From assembly GCF_005298175.1 (NCBI RefSeq), contig NZ_SZYH01000001.1:62001-126000 (forward strand): 64,000 nt of DNA, in the 5' to 3' direction. The translations under genes were made by a program, and so were the position numbers. The notes under the pieces are model-generated. The model was not told the DNA's origin. It did not search any database and saw nothing but the letters and a program-made list of their open reading frames with translations. This DNA comes from Marinobacter panjinensis. Its GTDB lineage: Bacteria > Pseudomonadota > Gammaproteobacteria > Pseudomonadales > Oleiphilaceae. Numbering within the stretch: position 1 is the first letter of the stretch; each line of letters opens with the position of its first letter. Of this stretch, positions 19,928 to 30,296 are shown piece after piece.

Positions 19928-21379
19928 ATGATGTTGAGTAAAAATCTCTTGGCAATGGCGTGTGCCACTGCAGTAGCGGTTACGGCTCCGACCATTGCCC
20001 TCGCCATGGCATCGGATCAGGACAAGGCCCGGGGACAGGGAATAGGAAAGGGCTTGACCGAGCATGTGCGTGAGCACGACAGCCGGGTTTTCCGGGTTCA
20101 GGAAAACGCCGATCTGGCCTTCACGGCTTTCACGGGGGCGACAGCGTACTGGGGGGTCTATGAGGGCATTGAGGGACCCGCCTCCTACACCGCCGAGTTC
20201 CCGCAAAACTGGAATGGCGGTGTGATCATGTACACCCATGGTTTCCGTGGCCGGGGTCAGACATTAACGCGTGAGGTGCCCAATCTGGCGTTCCGGAATA
20301 CTGCCCTGGCTCTCGGCTATGCCTGGGCGGCATCGTCTTACTCGGCCAACTATTACGACGTGCGTGCGGCCATAGAGGATACCAACCGCCTGGCGCTGGA
20401 ACTGACAGACTATCTCGAGCGCGACTGGAGTGTGGGATATCGCGACCCCGGTCAGTACCTGATTGCGGGCGTTTCAATGGGTGGTCATACGGCAGCCGCC
20501 GCCGTTGAGCGCGAAACGCTGGAAACGGCGCGTTATCCGGTTGCTTACGAGGGGGCTCTACCGTTGTGTCAGGCAGAACAGAACCAGTTTCAATGGCTTG
20601 GTGACTACAACCGCGTTGTCAGAGAGCTTGCCGGCTTCGGTCACCGGCCTTATGAAGACTACCAGGAGTACGTTGGTGAGGCGCTGTTCAACCTGTTCGA
20701 GTTCGACGGGGGTGCACCCACTTTCGTGCCGCAGAATGAGGCTGGTCAGCGTCTGAAGGACATTGCGATGAATCTGACCGGTGGAGACCGGCCGATTTTT
20801 GACGAGGGCTTTCAGAACCCGGTGTGGCACGGGGCGGTTCTGGGTACTGGCGGAGCTGATGGGACTGTAACCGGTATCCTGGCCAATGAGATTTACGACA
20901 ATACAGACCGTATCTATCGCTGGACAGACGGCAAGCGTTTTACTGACCAGGAGCGGGCATTTACTGCGAAAGTTGGGCGCTTCCAGGCGGAAAAGGGTGC
21001 CAACCCTGTTCGTGACGACAGCGTCCGCTGGCTACCTCTGGTTCAGGGTGACTTCGATGTCCCGGTGCTGACCATGCACACGCTGGGTGACTTTTTCGTA
21101 CCATTCGTGCATCAGCAGCGCTATCGTGAAGCGGCCGAGACCCATGGCAGTGGGGATATGCTGGTGCAGCGGGCGATCCGTGATCCGAACCACTGCGGCT
21201 TCTCGGGCACCGAGTTCTCTACAGCGCTCGTGGACCTGGTGACCTGGGTGAATTCTGGTATCAAGCCCGGTGGCGACGAGGTTCTGGACCCGGCAGAAGT
21301 GGCCGATGAGCAGTACGGCTGTGCCTACACCAATGATGAGCTGTCCAGCGGGCGTGATAATCTCCCGCAGTGCGAATAA
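19928..21379 (+). CDS. Secreted alpha/beta-hydrolase (serine esterase/peptidase type)
   Basis: 483 aa from ATG 19928, with AGGAG 7 bases upstream. A signal peptide covers about the first 28 residues (LLAMACATAVAVTAPTIALA), so the enzyme is exported. The nucleophile elbow is GVSMGGH at about 179-185 (G-x-S-x-G). A candidate acid is in VLTMHTLGDFFVP and a candidate histidine in DPNHCGFSG, giving a full Ser-Asp-His set in the expected order. The oxyanion side is MYTHGFRGRG. The substrate is unknown; the topology fits secreted esterases and prolyl-oligopeptidase-like hydrolases. It has its own terminator and is not in an operon. Confidence 0.75.
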   Translation: MMLSKNLLAMACATAVAVTAPTIALAMASDQDKARGQGIGKGLTEHVREHDSRVFRVQENADLAFTAFTGATAYWGVYEGIEGPASYTAEFPQNWNGGVIMYTHGFRGRGQTLTREVPNLAFRNTALALGYAWAASSYSANYYDVRAAIEDTNRLALELTDYLERDWSVGYRDPGQYLIAGVSMGGHTAAAAVERETLETARYPVAYEGALPLCQAEQNQFQWLGDYNRVVRELAGFGHRPYEDYQEYVGEALFNLFEFDGGAPTFVPQNEAGQRLKDIAMNLTGGDRPIFDEGFQNPVWHGAVLGTGGADGTVTGILANEIYDNTDRIYRWTDGKRFTDQERAFTAKVGRFQAEKGANPVRDDSVRWLPLVQGDFDVPVLTMHTLGDFFVPFVHQQRYREAAETHGSGDMLVQRAIRDPNHCGFSGTEFSTALVDLVTWVNSGIKPGGDEVLDPAEVADEQYGCAYTNDELSSGRDNLPQCE

Positions 21380-21402
21380 ACGGGCAGTCGCCAAGGTGTT
21401 GC

Positions 21403-21436
21403 TGAAGCGCCCGCTACGATCGTAGCGGGCGCTTCA
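21403..21436. terminator. Perfect 34-base palindrome, bidirectional terminator
   Basis: Bases 21403-21419 and 21420-21436 are perfect reverse complements. The palindrome sits exactly between two convergent genes (the secreted hydrolase and the DUF2058 gene), so it can stop both transcripts. The T tracts are weak. Confidence 0.7.
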
Positions 21437-21468
21437 GTGTTTCTGTGTAATGTCCGGGTAGACGGTTG

Positions 21469-22005
21469 CTACCACATCAAGTCATCCGGAATCTCGTAAC
21501 CCGCATAAGGGTCGTCATCACCCTGGTCATCGTTCTTGCGGTCGTGCAGCACTACAACGGCACTTTCATCCCGTTCCATAATCTTTCGTGCTACGCCTTC
21601 AGCGACAATTTCGTAGGCGTCATTCACGAATACAATGGCCAGCCGCCCCCGTGAGAGCTGGTCAACCATGGTGTCGTCCACAAAGAGCTTCTTGATCTTT
21701 TTGTCATGCACGAACTGGTAGGAGGTTTCACCCCGGGACCGATCAAGGCGGTTGGTTTCCACCAATTGCTGGATCTGGGCGTGAATGGCCTTTTTCTCCG
21801 CCTGCTTCTGGCGCTCGAGATTCAGTTGCCGGTCCCGTTCCGCCTTTTCTTCCCTTGCCTGGCGGGCGCGGATCTCGGCTTCATTGACCTCAACGGACCC
21901 CTTGGGTTGCTGCTTGCGCTTCTTGTGTTTCTCATTGCGGATGGCCTTGGCCTTTTTCTCATCGGCCAGGCCGGCTTTCAACAGCTGATCCTGTAGTGAT
22001 GGCAT
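21469..22005 (-). CDS. DUF2058 family protein (YaiL type)
   Basis: 178 aa and highly charged. The N-terminus SLQDQLLKAGLADEKKAKAIRNEKHKKRKQ is typical of DUF2058 proteins of proteobacteria. A long Lys/Glu/Arg/Gln coiled-coil follows at about 35-95, then a small globular C-terminal part (YQFVHDKKIKKLFVDD; RLAIVFVNDAYEIV). The family has been described as nucleoprotein/polynucleotide-associated, but no function is established. It is divergent from dbpA with about 100 bases between. Confidence 0.82.
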   Translation of the reverse strand: MPSLQDQLLKAGLADEKKAKAIRNEKHKKRKQQPKGSVEVNEAEIRARQAREEKAERDRQLNLERQKQAEKKAIHAQIQQLVETNRLDRSRGETSYQFVHDKKIKKLFVDDTMVDQLSRGRLAIVFVNDAYEIVAEGVARKIMERDESAVVVLHDRKNDDQGDDDPYAGYEIPDDLMW

Positions 22006-22108
22006 TCAATGCTCCGTGACAGGTTTCTATTTCTGGTAAACTGCCCCCAGTATACGCCCGGAATGCTCCCGGTCGAACCCATCCCCTATTGCTATTCCAG
22101 GAATTTTT

Positions 22109-23482
22109 ATGCCGTCATTCAGTGAGCTGGGTCTTTCCCGGCCAATGCTCGAAAATCTGTCGAGACTTGGCTTTGAAAGTCCGACCCCCATCCAGATCGG
22201 CGCCTTGCCGCCTGCGCTCAAGGGCAGCGACCTGATTGCCATGGCTCAGACCGGCAGTGGCAAGACGGCTGCTTTCGGGATTCCCCTGGTGGAAAAACTG
22301 CAGCCGCGCAGGTTTGTGGTTCAGGGGCTGGTACTCTGCCCGACGCGGGAATTGGCGGACCAGGTGGCCAAAGCCCTTCGAGAACTGGCGGTGGCGCGGG
22401 ATAATGTGAAAATCCTGTCCTTGTGTGGCGGTGTTTCCATTGGGCCGCAGATTGGCTCGCTCAGCCATGGCGCCCACATTGTGGTGGGGACCCCGGGGCG
22501 GATTCAGGATCACCTTCGTAAAGGGACTCTCAGGCTGGACCAGCTTACAACTCTGGTTCTGGATGAAGCAGACCGGATGCTGGATATGGGTTTCCAGGAA
22601 GCGGTAGAGGACATCATTGGTCAGGCGCCAAAGAAGAGGCAGACGTTGATGTTTTCTGCCACCTGGCCCGAAAACATCCGCAGGCTCAGCGAGCAGTACC
22701 AGAACAACCCGGTGGATGTGCGGATTGATAGCCAGGCACTCGAGTCCGACATTAGTGAACAGTTTTATGAGATCGCGCCAGGACAACAGGTTCAGGCCCT
22801 GGCGGCGTTGCTGTCGCTGCACCAGCCTGCTTCCTGTATTGCTTTCTGTACCAGGAAGCAGCAGTGCGATGAGGTGGCCAGTGAGCTGAATAGTATGGGA
22901 TTTTCAGCCCTGCCTCTGCACGGTGATCTTGAGCAGAGGGACCGAGACAGTGTTCTGGTCCGTTTTGGTAATCAGAGCTGTTCAGTGCTTGTGGCCACCG
23001 ATGTTGCTGCGCGAGGCCTGGATATCAAGTCTCTGCCACTGGTGGTGAACGTCGAGCCTGCCCGGGACCCGGAAGTGCATACCCATCGTGTCGGGCGCAC
23101 AGGCCGGGCGGGGGAACAGGGCCTGGCAGTGACATTCTGCACGCCGTCCCAGGCTCACAAGATCAACCGGCTGGAGGCCGGGCGCAAACAGGCCGTGGAA
23201 TGGGGTGATACGGGGAATCTGTTGGCAACGCCGTTGCAGCCGATGGATCCTGCGATGAAAACCCTGTGCATCGCCGGGGGACGGAAAGACAAGGTCCGTC
23301 CGGGCGATGTCCTTGGTGCGCTCACGGGCGAGGCAGGGCTGCCGGGGAAGGTGGTCGGGAAGATTGATCTCTTTGATTTTCAGTGTTTTGTTGCCGTGGA
23401 GAAGGAATCAGCGGCAATGGCTCTGAAACGACTGGAGCAAGGTCGAATAAAGGGTCGGAAAATGCGTGTACGCTATGCATGA
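22109..23482 (+). CDS. dbpA: ATP-dependent RNA helicase DbpA
   Basis: 457 aa, the same length as E. coli DbpA. DEAD-box helicase that acts in 50S ribosome assembly and is directed to hairpin 92 of 23S rRNA by its C-terminal domain. All motifs are visible: Q motif (PTPIQIGALP), Walker A AQTGSGKTAAF, DEADRMLD, SAT in MFSATWPE, ARGLD, and HRVGRTGRAG. The last 75 residues (KVRPGDVLGALTGEAGL to MRVRYA) form the DbpA-specific RNA-binding fold, which separates it from other DEAD proteins. Confidence 0.96.
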   Translation: MPSFSELGLSRPMLENLSRLGFESPTPIQIGALPPALKGSDLIAMAQTGSGKTAAFGIPLVEKLQPRRFVVQGLVLCPTRELADQVAKALRELAVARDNVKILSLCGGVSIGPQIGSLSHGAHIVVGTPGRIQDHLRKGTLRLDQLTTLVLDEADRMLDMGFQEAVEDIIGQAPKKRQTLMFSATWPENIRRLSEQYQNNPVDVRIDSQALESDISEQFYEIAPGQQVQALAALLSLHQPASCIAFCTRKQQCDEVASELNSMGFSALPLHGDLEQRDRDSVLVRFGNQSCSVLVATDVAARGLDIKSLPLVVNVEPARDPEVHTHRVGRTGRAGEQGLAVTFCTPSQAHKINRLEAGRKQAVEWGDTGNLLATPLQPMDPAMKTLCIAGGRKDKVRPGDVLGALTGEAGLPGKVVGKIDLFDFQCFVAVEKESAAMALKRLEQGRIKGRKMRVRYA

Positions 23483-23695
23483 ATGAGAATCGGTTTTACC
23501 TGCCCGATTCCTGTCAGTGTGGGCCTGTGCGCTCGGAAACCACCTATTGAAACCTGCAATTAGGTTGCTCAGCGAGTCGGAAAACGGTAAATTACGCGGG
23601 ATTTTGCCCCCCGAAGTGCCTGGTCTGCGGATACTCTCCGCGGATTGGCAGGCAGCTCGGGAAAATCAACAACTCAATACAGGTAGCTATTCGTT

Positions 23696-23947
23696 ATGAA
23701 TGAGCTGATGTCACAAGCCATCGATCTGATGGTCGCAGGCATGGGGTTTGTCTTCGCATTCCTGATCATATTGGTGTTTGCAACCCTGCTCATGTCAAAA
23801 CTGGTGCTCCGGTTTGGTCCAGCTGAGCCTGAACCTGCCGCTCCGAAATCACGTGCAAAGCCCTCAGCGCCGTCGCCAGTTGATCCTGACACCGCTGAAG
23901 CGATTAAGAAAGCGATTGCACAATACCGGTCACGCCACAAGAAGTGA
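23696..23947 (+). CDS. oadG: Oxaloacetate decarboxylase gamma subunit
   Basis: 83 aa. One N-terminal membrane helix (GMGFVFAFLIILVFATLLMS at about 16-36), then a Pro/Ala/Glu linker and a charged C-terminal tail (IAQYRSRHKK), as in OadG. OadG holds the soluble alpha subunit to the membrane beta subunit and binds Zn. It is first in oadG-oadA-oadB, with 42 bases to oadA. The roughly 210 bases upstream of it, after dbpA, hold no gene I recognise. Confidence 0.9.
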   Translation: MNELMSQAIDLMVAGMGFVFAFLIILVFATLLMSKLVLRFGPAEPEPAAPKSRAKPSAPSPVDPDTAEAIKKAIAQYRSRHKK

Positions 23948-23989
23948 CCGGGCAGACAGATTAGAACCTTTAAACAGAAGGCTGACACG

Positions 23990-25777
23990 ATGACTGACAC
24001 GAAGAAACCGCTGGGGATTACGGACGTTATTCTGCGTGACGCCCACCAGTCCCTGCTGGCCACCCGCATGCGGCTTGACGATATGCTGCCCATTGCCGAG
24101 AAGCTGGACAAAGTAGGCTTCTGGTCTCTGGAATCCTGGGGTGGAGCTACCTTTGACTCCTGCATTCGCTATCTGGGCGAGGACCCGTGGGAGCGCATCC
24201 GTGAGCTGAAAAAAGCCATGCCCAATACCCCGCAGCAGATGCTGCTGCGTGGCCAGAACTTGCTGGGCTACCGGCATTACGCGGATGATGTGGTTGACCG
24301 TTTCTGTGAGCGTGCCGCCGAAAACGGCGTTGATGTATTCCGGATTTTTGATGCGATGAACGATCCTCGCAACCTGGATCGCGCCATCAAGGCCGTTCGA
24401 AAGACCGGCAAACATGCCCAGGGCACGATCGCCTATACCACCAGTCCGGTGCACACCATCGAAATGTGGGTAGAGCTGGCGAAGGAAGTCGCGGACATGG
24501 GCGCGGACTCCATCGCTATCAAGGACATGGCGGGCATTCTCAAGCCTTATGTCGCTTTTGATCTGGTCAGCCGTCTGAAGAAAGAGCTGGATATCCCGAT
24601 TCACATGCAGTGCCATGCCACGACCGGTATGTCTACGGCGACCGCCATCAAGGCAGCGGAAGCTGGTATCGATAACGTGGATACGGCCATCTCCTCAATG
24701 AGTATGACCTATGGTCACTCCCCCACCGAGGCGGTGGTTGCGATTCTGGAAGGAACCGATCGTGACACAGGCCTCGATCTGAACCTGCTTGAAGAGATTG
24801 CCAGTTACTTCCGTGAAGTGCGTAAGAAATACGCCAGGTTCGAAGGCAGCCTCAGGGGCACTGACTCCCGCATCCTGATTGCTCAGGTTCCGGGTGGCAT
24901 GCTGACCAACATGGAAAATCAGTTGAAAGAGCAGAACGCGGCCGACAAGTTCGACCAGGTTCTGGATGAAATCCCCAAGGTACGTGAAGACCTGGGCTTC
25001 ATCCCGCTGGTAACACCGACCTCCCAGATCGTTGGCACCCAGGCGGTACTGAATGTACTGACCGGTGAGCGTTACAAGTCCATCTCCAAGGAAACCTCTG
25101 CCATTCTCAAGGGCGAGTACGGTGCTGCACCGGCGCCAATGAACAAGGAGCTGCAGGAGCGTGTTCTGGATGGAAAAGAGCCGGTCACCTGCCGTCCAGC
25201 CGACCTCATCGAGCCGGAAATGGACAAGCTGACCGAAGAACTCAAGAAGCTGGCTGATGAGAAAGGAATCAAGCTGTCGGAGAACACTGAAGACGACGTT
25301 CTGACCTACGCTCTGTTCCCGCAGATTGGCCTCAAGTTCCTGGAAAATCGCGGTAACCCGGATGCGTTCGAGCCGGTCCCGACGGCAGAGAGCGCCGCTC
25401 CGGCCAAGAAGTCCGAAGGTCCTGAGACCTACACCGTAGAAGTGAACGGCAAGAAGTTTGTGGTGGCCGTTTCTGAAGGTGGCGAGATCACCCAGATCCA
25501 GGGTGAGGGCGGTGCTGCCTCTGCACCGGCAGCTTCTTCGCCTGCTCCGGTTCCGGCCGGCGACGGTGAGCCTGTTCTGGCGCCACTGGGTGGCAACATC
25601 TTCAAGGTACTGGTGTCCCCGGGTGATGCCGTTGAAGAAGGCGATGTGCTGATCATTCTCGAAGCCATGAAAATGGAAACCGAGGTGCGTGCACCCAAGG
25701 CCGGTACCATCGGCGAAGTCTTCATCAAGGTCGGTGATGCCGTCTCCCCTGATGATGAAATGCTGACAATCGCATAA
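23990..25777 (+). CDS. oadA: Oxaloacetate decarboxylase alpha subunit (biotin carrier and carboxyltransferase)
   Basis: 595 aa. It transfers CO2 from oxaloacetate to biotin; the beta subunit then decarboxylates carboxybiotin and pumps Na+. The carboxyltransferase (HMGL-like) domain begins with [16 protein letters not shown], with the metal-binding region [13 protein letters not shown] near 205. The conserved carboxylase domain runs at about 290-460. A Pro/Ala linker leads to the C-terminal biotinyl domain with biotinylation site EAMKMETEV. The genes are tightly spaced (42 and 13 bases). Confidence 0.97.
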   Translation: MTDTKKPLGITDVILRDAHQSLLATRMRLDDMLPIAEKLDKVGFWSLESWGGATFDSCIRYLGEDPWERIRELKKAMPNTPQQMLLRGQNLLGYRHYADDVVDRFCERAAENGVDVFRIFDAMNDPRNLDRAIKAVRKTGKHAQGTIAYTTSPVHTIEMWVELAKEVADMGADSIAIKDMAGILKPYVAFDLVSRLKKELDIPIHMQCHATTGMSTATAIKAAEAGIDNVDTAISSMSMTYGHSPTEAVVAILEGTDRDTGLDLNLLEEIASYFREVRKKYARFEGSLRGTDSRILIAQVPGGMLTNMENQLKEQNAADKFDQVLDEIPKVREDLGFIPLVTPTSQIVGTQAVLNVLTGERYKSISKETSAILKGEYGAAPAPMNKELQERVLDGKEPVTCRPADLIEPEMDKLTEELKKLADEKGIKLSENTEDDVLTYALFPQIGLKFLENRGNPDAFEPVPTAESAAPAKKSEGPETYTVEVNGKKFVVAVSEGGEITQIQGEGGAASAPAASSPAPVPAGDGEPVLAPLGGNIFKVLVSPGDAVEEGDVLIILEAMKMETEVRAPKAGTIGEVFIKVGDAVSPDDEMLTIA

Positions 25778-25790
25778 GGGCCAGCATTCC

Positions 25791-27113
25791 ATGGATAAAT
25801 TAATGACGTTGTGGACGGGCAGTGGCCTGTTCAACATAGAAATTGGCCAGGTGGTGATGATCGTCATCGGCCTGCTGCTTCTGTACCTTGCGATCCGCAA
25901 GAAGTTCGAGCCATTGTTGCTGGTACCGATTGGTTTCGGTGGCATTCTGGCGAATATTCCGGAGGCAGGGCTTGCCCTGTCTGCGGCGGAGAATGCCCTG
26001 CATTTTGCCAAGCCGGAAGTTCTGGCGGCTTTGGCCAGCACACTGGATGTTGGTTACCAGGCGGGGCAGGTCGTGACCCCTGAGGTGAAGGAGGCGTTTA
26101 AACTCGCCTTCAAGGATGCGGGCTATTCCACCGTTAGCGCGGCTAATGCCATTGCATCTGACTACGGCTATGGCAATGGTATGCTCTACAACTTTTACAC
26201 CATTGTTATTGGTAGTACCGTTGGGCCGCTGCTGATTTTCATGGGTGTAGGTGCAATGACGGACTTTGGCCCGCTGCTGGCAAACCCGAAGACATTGCTG
26301 CTGGGCGCCGCTGCCCAGTTCGGTATCTTTGGTACGGTGCTGGGTGCAGCGTTGCTGGACTGGCTGGGCATTCTTGATTTCACCATCCTGGAAGCTGCTG
26401 CCATCGGTATTATCGGTGGTGCGGATGGCCCCACATCCATCTATGTGTCCAGCGTACTGGCACCCCACCTGATTGGTGCCATCGCGGTTTCAGCCTACGC
26501 TTACATGGCGCTGGTTCCGATGATTCAGCCGCCGATCATGAAGGCGCTGACCACACAGAAAGAACGGGCCATCAAGATGTCCCAGCTGCGCCCGGTGACG
26601 AAGAAAGAGAAAATCGTCTTCCCGATCGTGGTGCTGGTTGCGGTTGCACTGTTCCTGCCGGATGCGGCTCCGCTGCTGGGTATGTTCTGCTTTGGTAACC
26701 TGATGCGTGAGTGTGGCGTGGTTGAGCGTTTGAGCGACACTGCCCAGAACGCACTCATCAATATCGTGACCATTTTCCTGGGGCTGTCGGTTGGCTCCAA
26801 GCTGATGGCAGACAAGTTCCTGGATGGTCAGACTCTGGGCATCCTGGGGCTGGGTATTGTGGCCTTCGGTGTTGGTACGGCGTGTGGTGTTCTGATGGCG
26901 AAGCTGATGAATGCCTTCGTCAAAGAGCCCATCAATCCGTTGATCGGTTCTGCCGGCGTATCCGCGGTGCCAATGGCAGCACGGGTGTCCAACAAGGTTG
27001 GTCTTGAGGCCAATCCGCATAACTTCCTGCTGATGCACGCCATGGGCCCGAACGTGGCCGGCGTAATCGGCTCTGCGGTGGCTGCGGGTGTGATGATCAA
27101 GCTTCTGGGCTGA
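25791..27113 (+). CDS. oadB: Oxaloacetate decarboxylase beta subunit (Na+ pump)
   Basis: 440 aa, almost entirely hydrophobic with about nine to eleven membrane segments. It couples decarboxylation of carboxybiotin to Na+ export, which fits a marine bacterium. The conserved inner parts are [14 protein letters not shown] (the Asp essential for Na+ coupling in this family), [10 protein letters not shown] and [16 protein letters not shown]. It is last in oadGAB and is followed by a terminator shared with the converging dnaE2. Confidence 0.97.
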   Translation: MDKLMTLWTGSGLFNIEIGQVVMIVIGLLLLYLAIRKKFEPLLLVPIGFGGILANIPEAGLALSAAENALHFAKPEVLAALASTLDVGYQAGQVVTPEVKEAFKLAFKDAGYSTVSAANAIASDYGYGNGMLYNFYTIVIGSTVGPLLIFMGVGAMTDFGPLLANPKTLLLGAAAQFGIFGTVLGAALLDWLGILDFTILEAAAIGIIGGADGPTSIYVSSVLAPHLIGAIAVSAYAYMALVPMIQPPIMKALTTQKERAIKMSQLRPVTKKEKIVFPIVVLVAVALFLPDAAPLLGMFCFGNLMRECGVVERLSDTAQNALINIVTIFLGLSVGSKLMADKFLDGQTLGILGLGIVAFGVGTACGVLMAKLMNAFVKEPINPLIGSAGVSAVPMAARVSNKVGLEANPHNFLLMHAMGPNVAGVIGSAVAAGVMIKLLG

Positions 27114-27132
27114 TCGTTTCACTCTGGTGAAC

Positions 27133-27165
27133 AAGAAAGCCCCGCTTCGTGCGGGGTTTTCTTGT
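27133..27165. terminator. Bidirectional terminator between oadB and dnaE2
   Basis: The stem ccccgc / gcgggg (27140-27145, 27151-27156) has a 5-base loop, with A bases on the left and T bases on the right. It lies between convergent coding ends, so it can serve both. Confidence 0.8.
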
Positions 27166-27173
27166 TTCTGTTT

Positions 27174-30100
27174 CTAATGAAAATCCCGCGAACTAACCGG
27201 CAATGTCTCAATCAAATGACTCAAATCCGATAACCGTCCTGCCATCACATGAACAATATCCCCCTCTCTCTCCAATACACCCTTCACATGTAACAACCGC
27301 GCCGTGATCAACGGCTTACGCTGCCGCCGGGCTGTTTCCAGCCATACCACCACATTCACATTACCGGTTTCATCTTCCAGGGTAACGAAGGTAACTCCGG
27401 AGGCAGAGCCGGGGCGTTGGCGGCCGGTGACCAGGCCGGCAACCTGGACAGGACGACCCGGCTGGATGGCCTTGAGCTGTTCGGCGCTGAGGCAGAACTT
27501 CAGGTGGCCCTGTTCACGGAGCAGGGCCAGGGGGTGGCGTTGCAGGGTAAGCCCCTGGCTGGCGTAGTCGGCGAGTACATTCTGGCCTTCCGTGGGCTCG
27601 GGCAGGTGCACGCAGGTGTTGTCCGGCAGGTATTCCGCGCTTGTTTCAGCAGCAAAGAGTTCAGCGGGTTGCTCGTGACCGAGGAGTTGCCAGTAGGCCT
27701 GATGACGGTTGGCGGTGAAGTCCGGCATGGCGTTGGCCCCGGCGAGAAGTTCCATATCCCGCTGATTCAGCCCTGCCAGTTGCCGGAGTTCGTCGGTGGT
27801 GCGGTAGCCCTGCTGTGGGCGATGCTGGCAAAGGCGTTCGGCACCCCTGGTGGACAGACCCTGAATTAGCCTCAGACCCAGGCGTAGTTGGTGATCGGAG
27901 CCTTCGAGTGTGTGGTCCCACTGGCTGTGATTTACATCCGTTGGCAACGCGATGACGTTGTGCCGGCGGGCGTCCTGAACCAGCTGGGAGGGTGAGTAGA
28001 ATCCCATGGGCTGGCTGTTGAGCAGGGCGCAATAGAAAGCTGCAGGGTAGTGGCGCTTTATCCATGAGGACACATACACCAGCAACGCAAAACTGGCGGC
28101 GTGGGATTCCGGAAAGCCGTAGCCGCCAAAGCCACAGATCTGAAGATACAGCCTCTCGGCGAAATCGGTGTCGTGGCCTCTTTCCAGCATGCCGTTGATG
28201 AGCTTGTCCCGAAAGGGTGTCAGATCGCCGTGCGATTTCCAGGCGGCCATGGCGCGGCGGAGCTGGTCGGCCTCTCCGGCGGAGAAACCAGCGGCCACCA
28301 TGGCCAGTTTGATCACCTGTTCCTGAAAGATGGGTACACCCAGGGTGCGCTCAAGGACTTTGCGGACCGCATCGTTGGGGTAGTCGACCGGCTCCAGCCC
28401 ATGTTTGCGGCGTAGGTAGGGGTGCACCATATCGCCCTGTATGGGACCGGGGCGGACGATGGCAACCTCGATCACCAGGTCGTAATAGGTGCTCGGTTTC
28501 AGGCGCGGAAGCATATTGATCTGGGCGCGGGATTCCACCTGGAAGACGCCAATGCTGTCGCCTTTCTGGAGCATGGCGTAGGTGGACGGGTCTTCCTCAG
28601 GAACGTCCTGCATGGTGAAGGCTGTGCCTTTTTCCGCACTTATCAGCTCCAAGGCCTTACGGATGGCGGTCAGCATGCCCAGGGCAAGCACATCTACTTT
28701 CATCAGGCCCAGGCTTTCCAGGTCGTCTTTGTCCCACTGGATGACAGTCCGGTCGGCCATGGCGGCGTTTTCCACCGGTACCAGCTCGGCCAGCGGGCCC
28801 GCGCTGATAACAAACCCGCCCACATGCTGGGACAGATGGCGTGGAAAGCCGAGCAGGGTATTGACCAGGGTAAAGAACTGGTCGGCCACTTTCGGGTTGC
28901 GGGTCAGGTGTTTGTCGAGAATCTGCTGGCGCCAGTTGTTGGCCTTGTCCCGCCAGTCGATGCCTTCCAGCAGCTGCTCCACCATGGCCGGATCAAAACC
29001 CAGGGCCTTGCCCACATCACGAATGGCACTGCGTGGCCGGTAGCGGATCACAGTGGCCGCCAGGGCGGCCCGTTCACGACTGTAGCGCCGGTAAATGTAC
29101 TGGATGACCTCTTCCCGACGTTCATGCTCAAAGTCCACGTCGATGTCTGGTGGCTCGTTACGGTCTTTGGAGATGAAGCGCTCGAACAGCAGTTCCACCC
29201 GGGCCGGATTAACCTCGGTGATGCCCAGGCAGTAACATACGGCGGAATTGGCCGCCGAGCCCCGACCCTGGCAGAGGATGCCCTGATTGCGGGCAAAGGC
29301 GACGATGTCGTGGATGGTGAGAAAGTAGTGCTCGTACTTCATCTCCGAGATCAGGGCCAGCTCCTTGCGGATCAGCCCCTGAACGCTCAACGGGGTTCCT
29401 TCGGGGTATCGGCGGTGTTCGCCCTCGCGGGTCAATCGTTTCAGGTAGGCCGCCGGCGATTCACCGTCCGGTACCAGGTCTGGCGGGTACTCGTAGCGCA
29501 GGCTGCCGGGCTCGAAGGTGCACTGGTCGGCAATCCGGAGAGCTTCCCGAAGCCAGGCTTCCGGGAACAGGCGCCGCAAAACCGGCAATGGCCGCAGGTA
29601 ACGTTCGCCATTCTGGAACAGGCAGTGGCCGGCATTCTCCAGGCTGGTGTGGTTGCGCAGGGCGGTGAGTACGTCCTGCAGCGGCTGACGCTCCCGGCTG
29701 TGCATGTGCACCTCGCCGGTGGCGGTGATCGGGCAGCGCAATTGATCGGCCAGCCAGCGGGCACGGGCCAGTTGCTGTTCCTCGCCGGATTCAAGAGTAC
29801 GGGCCGCAGCAATCCAGAAACGCGGCTCGAACAGCCGTTGCAGCCATTCGCCACCGGCCAGGGCCTGATCGGCGTCGGCGTCGGCCGGTGAAGGCGGCAG
29901 CCACAGGCACAGGCAGTCATCCAGTGTGTGAGTTTCCACGTCCCGGAAGAACAGCTGGTACTGGCCTTTCTCCGCCCGGCGCCGCCCCGTGGTGATCAGC
30001 TGGCAGAGCTGGCCATAACCCTTGCGAGTGCGGGCCAGAACAATAAATCGGGGCGGAATGGCGCCGGGCGGGGCATCGTGGAGTTCAAGCCAGCTGCCGG

Positions 30101-30296
30101 TGATCAGCTTCACCGGGCTGTCCTTCAGGGCGGCCCAGGCGCGGGGGATACCGGCCACCGAGCAAGCATCGGTGATGGCCAGGGCGGTGTAGCCCAGTTC
30201 GGCGGCTCGCTCGGCCAGTTCCTGAGGGTGGGAGGCGCCAGTCAGGAAGGTGAAGTTGCTGAAGCAGAACAGCTCAGCGTAGGACAACTCATTCAT
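27174..30296 (-). CDS. dnaE2: Error-prone DNA polymerase DnaE2 (ImuC)
   Basis: 1040 aa from ATG 30296, whose A is the last base of the imuB stop (TAATG). An upstream extension in the same frame overlaps imuB and is not real. It is a C-family polymerase for SOS translesion synthesis. The N-terminal PHP domain begins YAELFCFSNFTFLTGAS. The polymerase core holds the catalytic Asp pair in PPDIDVDFEHERR and a YIYRRYSRERAALAATV segment, and the OB domain is near the C-terminus (PVQVAGLVTGRQRPGSASG). It is the third gene of the imuA-imuB-dnaE2 operon under a LexA box. Confidence 0.96.
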   Translation of the reverse strand: MNELSYAELFCFSNFTFLTGASHPQELAERAAELGYTALAITDACSVAGIPRAWAALKDSPVKLITGSWLELHDAPPGAIPPRFIVLARTRKGYGQLCQLITTGRRRAEKGQYQLFFRDVETHTLDDCLCLWLPPSPADADADQALAGGEWLQRLFEPRFWIAAARTLESGEEQQLARARWLADQLRCPITATGEVHMHSRERQPLQDVLTALRNHTSLENAGHCLFQNGERYLRPLPVLRRLFPEAWLREALRIADQCTFEPGSLRYEYPPDLVPDGESPAAYLKRLTREGEHRRYPEGTPLSVQGLIRKELALISEMKYEHYFLTIHDIVAFARNQGILCQGRGSAANSAVCYCLGITEVNPARVELLFERFISKDRNEPPDIDVDFEHERREEVIQYIYRRYSRERAALAATVIRYRPRSAIRDVGKALGFDPAMVEQLLEGIDWRDKANNWRQQILDKHLTRNPKVADQFFTLVNTLLGFPRHLSQHVGGFVISAGPLAELVPVENAAMADRTVIQWDKDDLESLGLMKVDVLALGMLTAIRKALELISAEKGTAFTMQDVPEEDPSTYAMLQKGDSIGVFQVESRAQINMLPRLKPSTYYDLVIEVAIVRPGPIQGDMVHPYLRRKHGLEPVDYPNDAVRKVLERTLGVPIFQEQVIKLAMVAAGFSAGEADQLRRAMAAWKSHGDLTPFRDKLINGMLERGHDTDFAERLYLQICGFGGYGFPESHAASFALLVYVSSWIKRHYPAAFYCALLNSQPMGFYSPSQLVQDARRHNVIALPTDVNHSQWDHTLEGSDHQLRLGLRLIQGLSTRGAERLCQHRPQQGYRTTDELRQLAGLNQRDMELLAGANAMPDFTANRHQAYWQLLGHEQPAELFAAETSAEYLPDNTCVHLPEPTEGQNVLADYASQGLTLQRHPLALLREQGHLKFCLSAEQLKAIQPGRPVQVAGLVTGRQRPGSASGVTFVTLEDETGNVNVVVWLETARRQRKPLITARLLHVKGVLEREGDIVHVMAGRLSDLSHLIETLPVSSRDFH

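Noticed and set aside
28422..29891. Long open frame antisense to dnaE2
   Set aside because: The opposite strand encodes DnaE2 with intact catalytic motifs; the antisense reading looks like a shadow.
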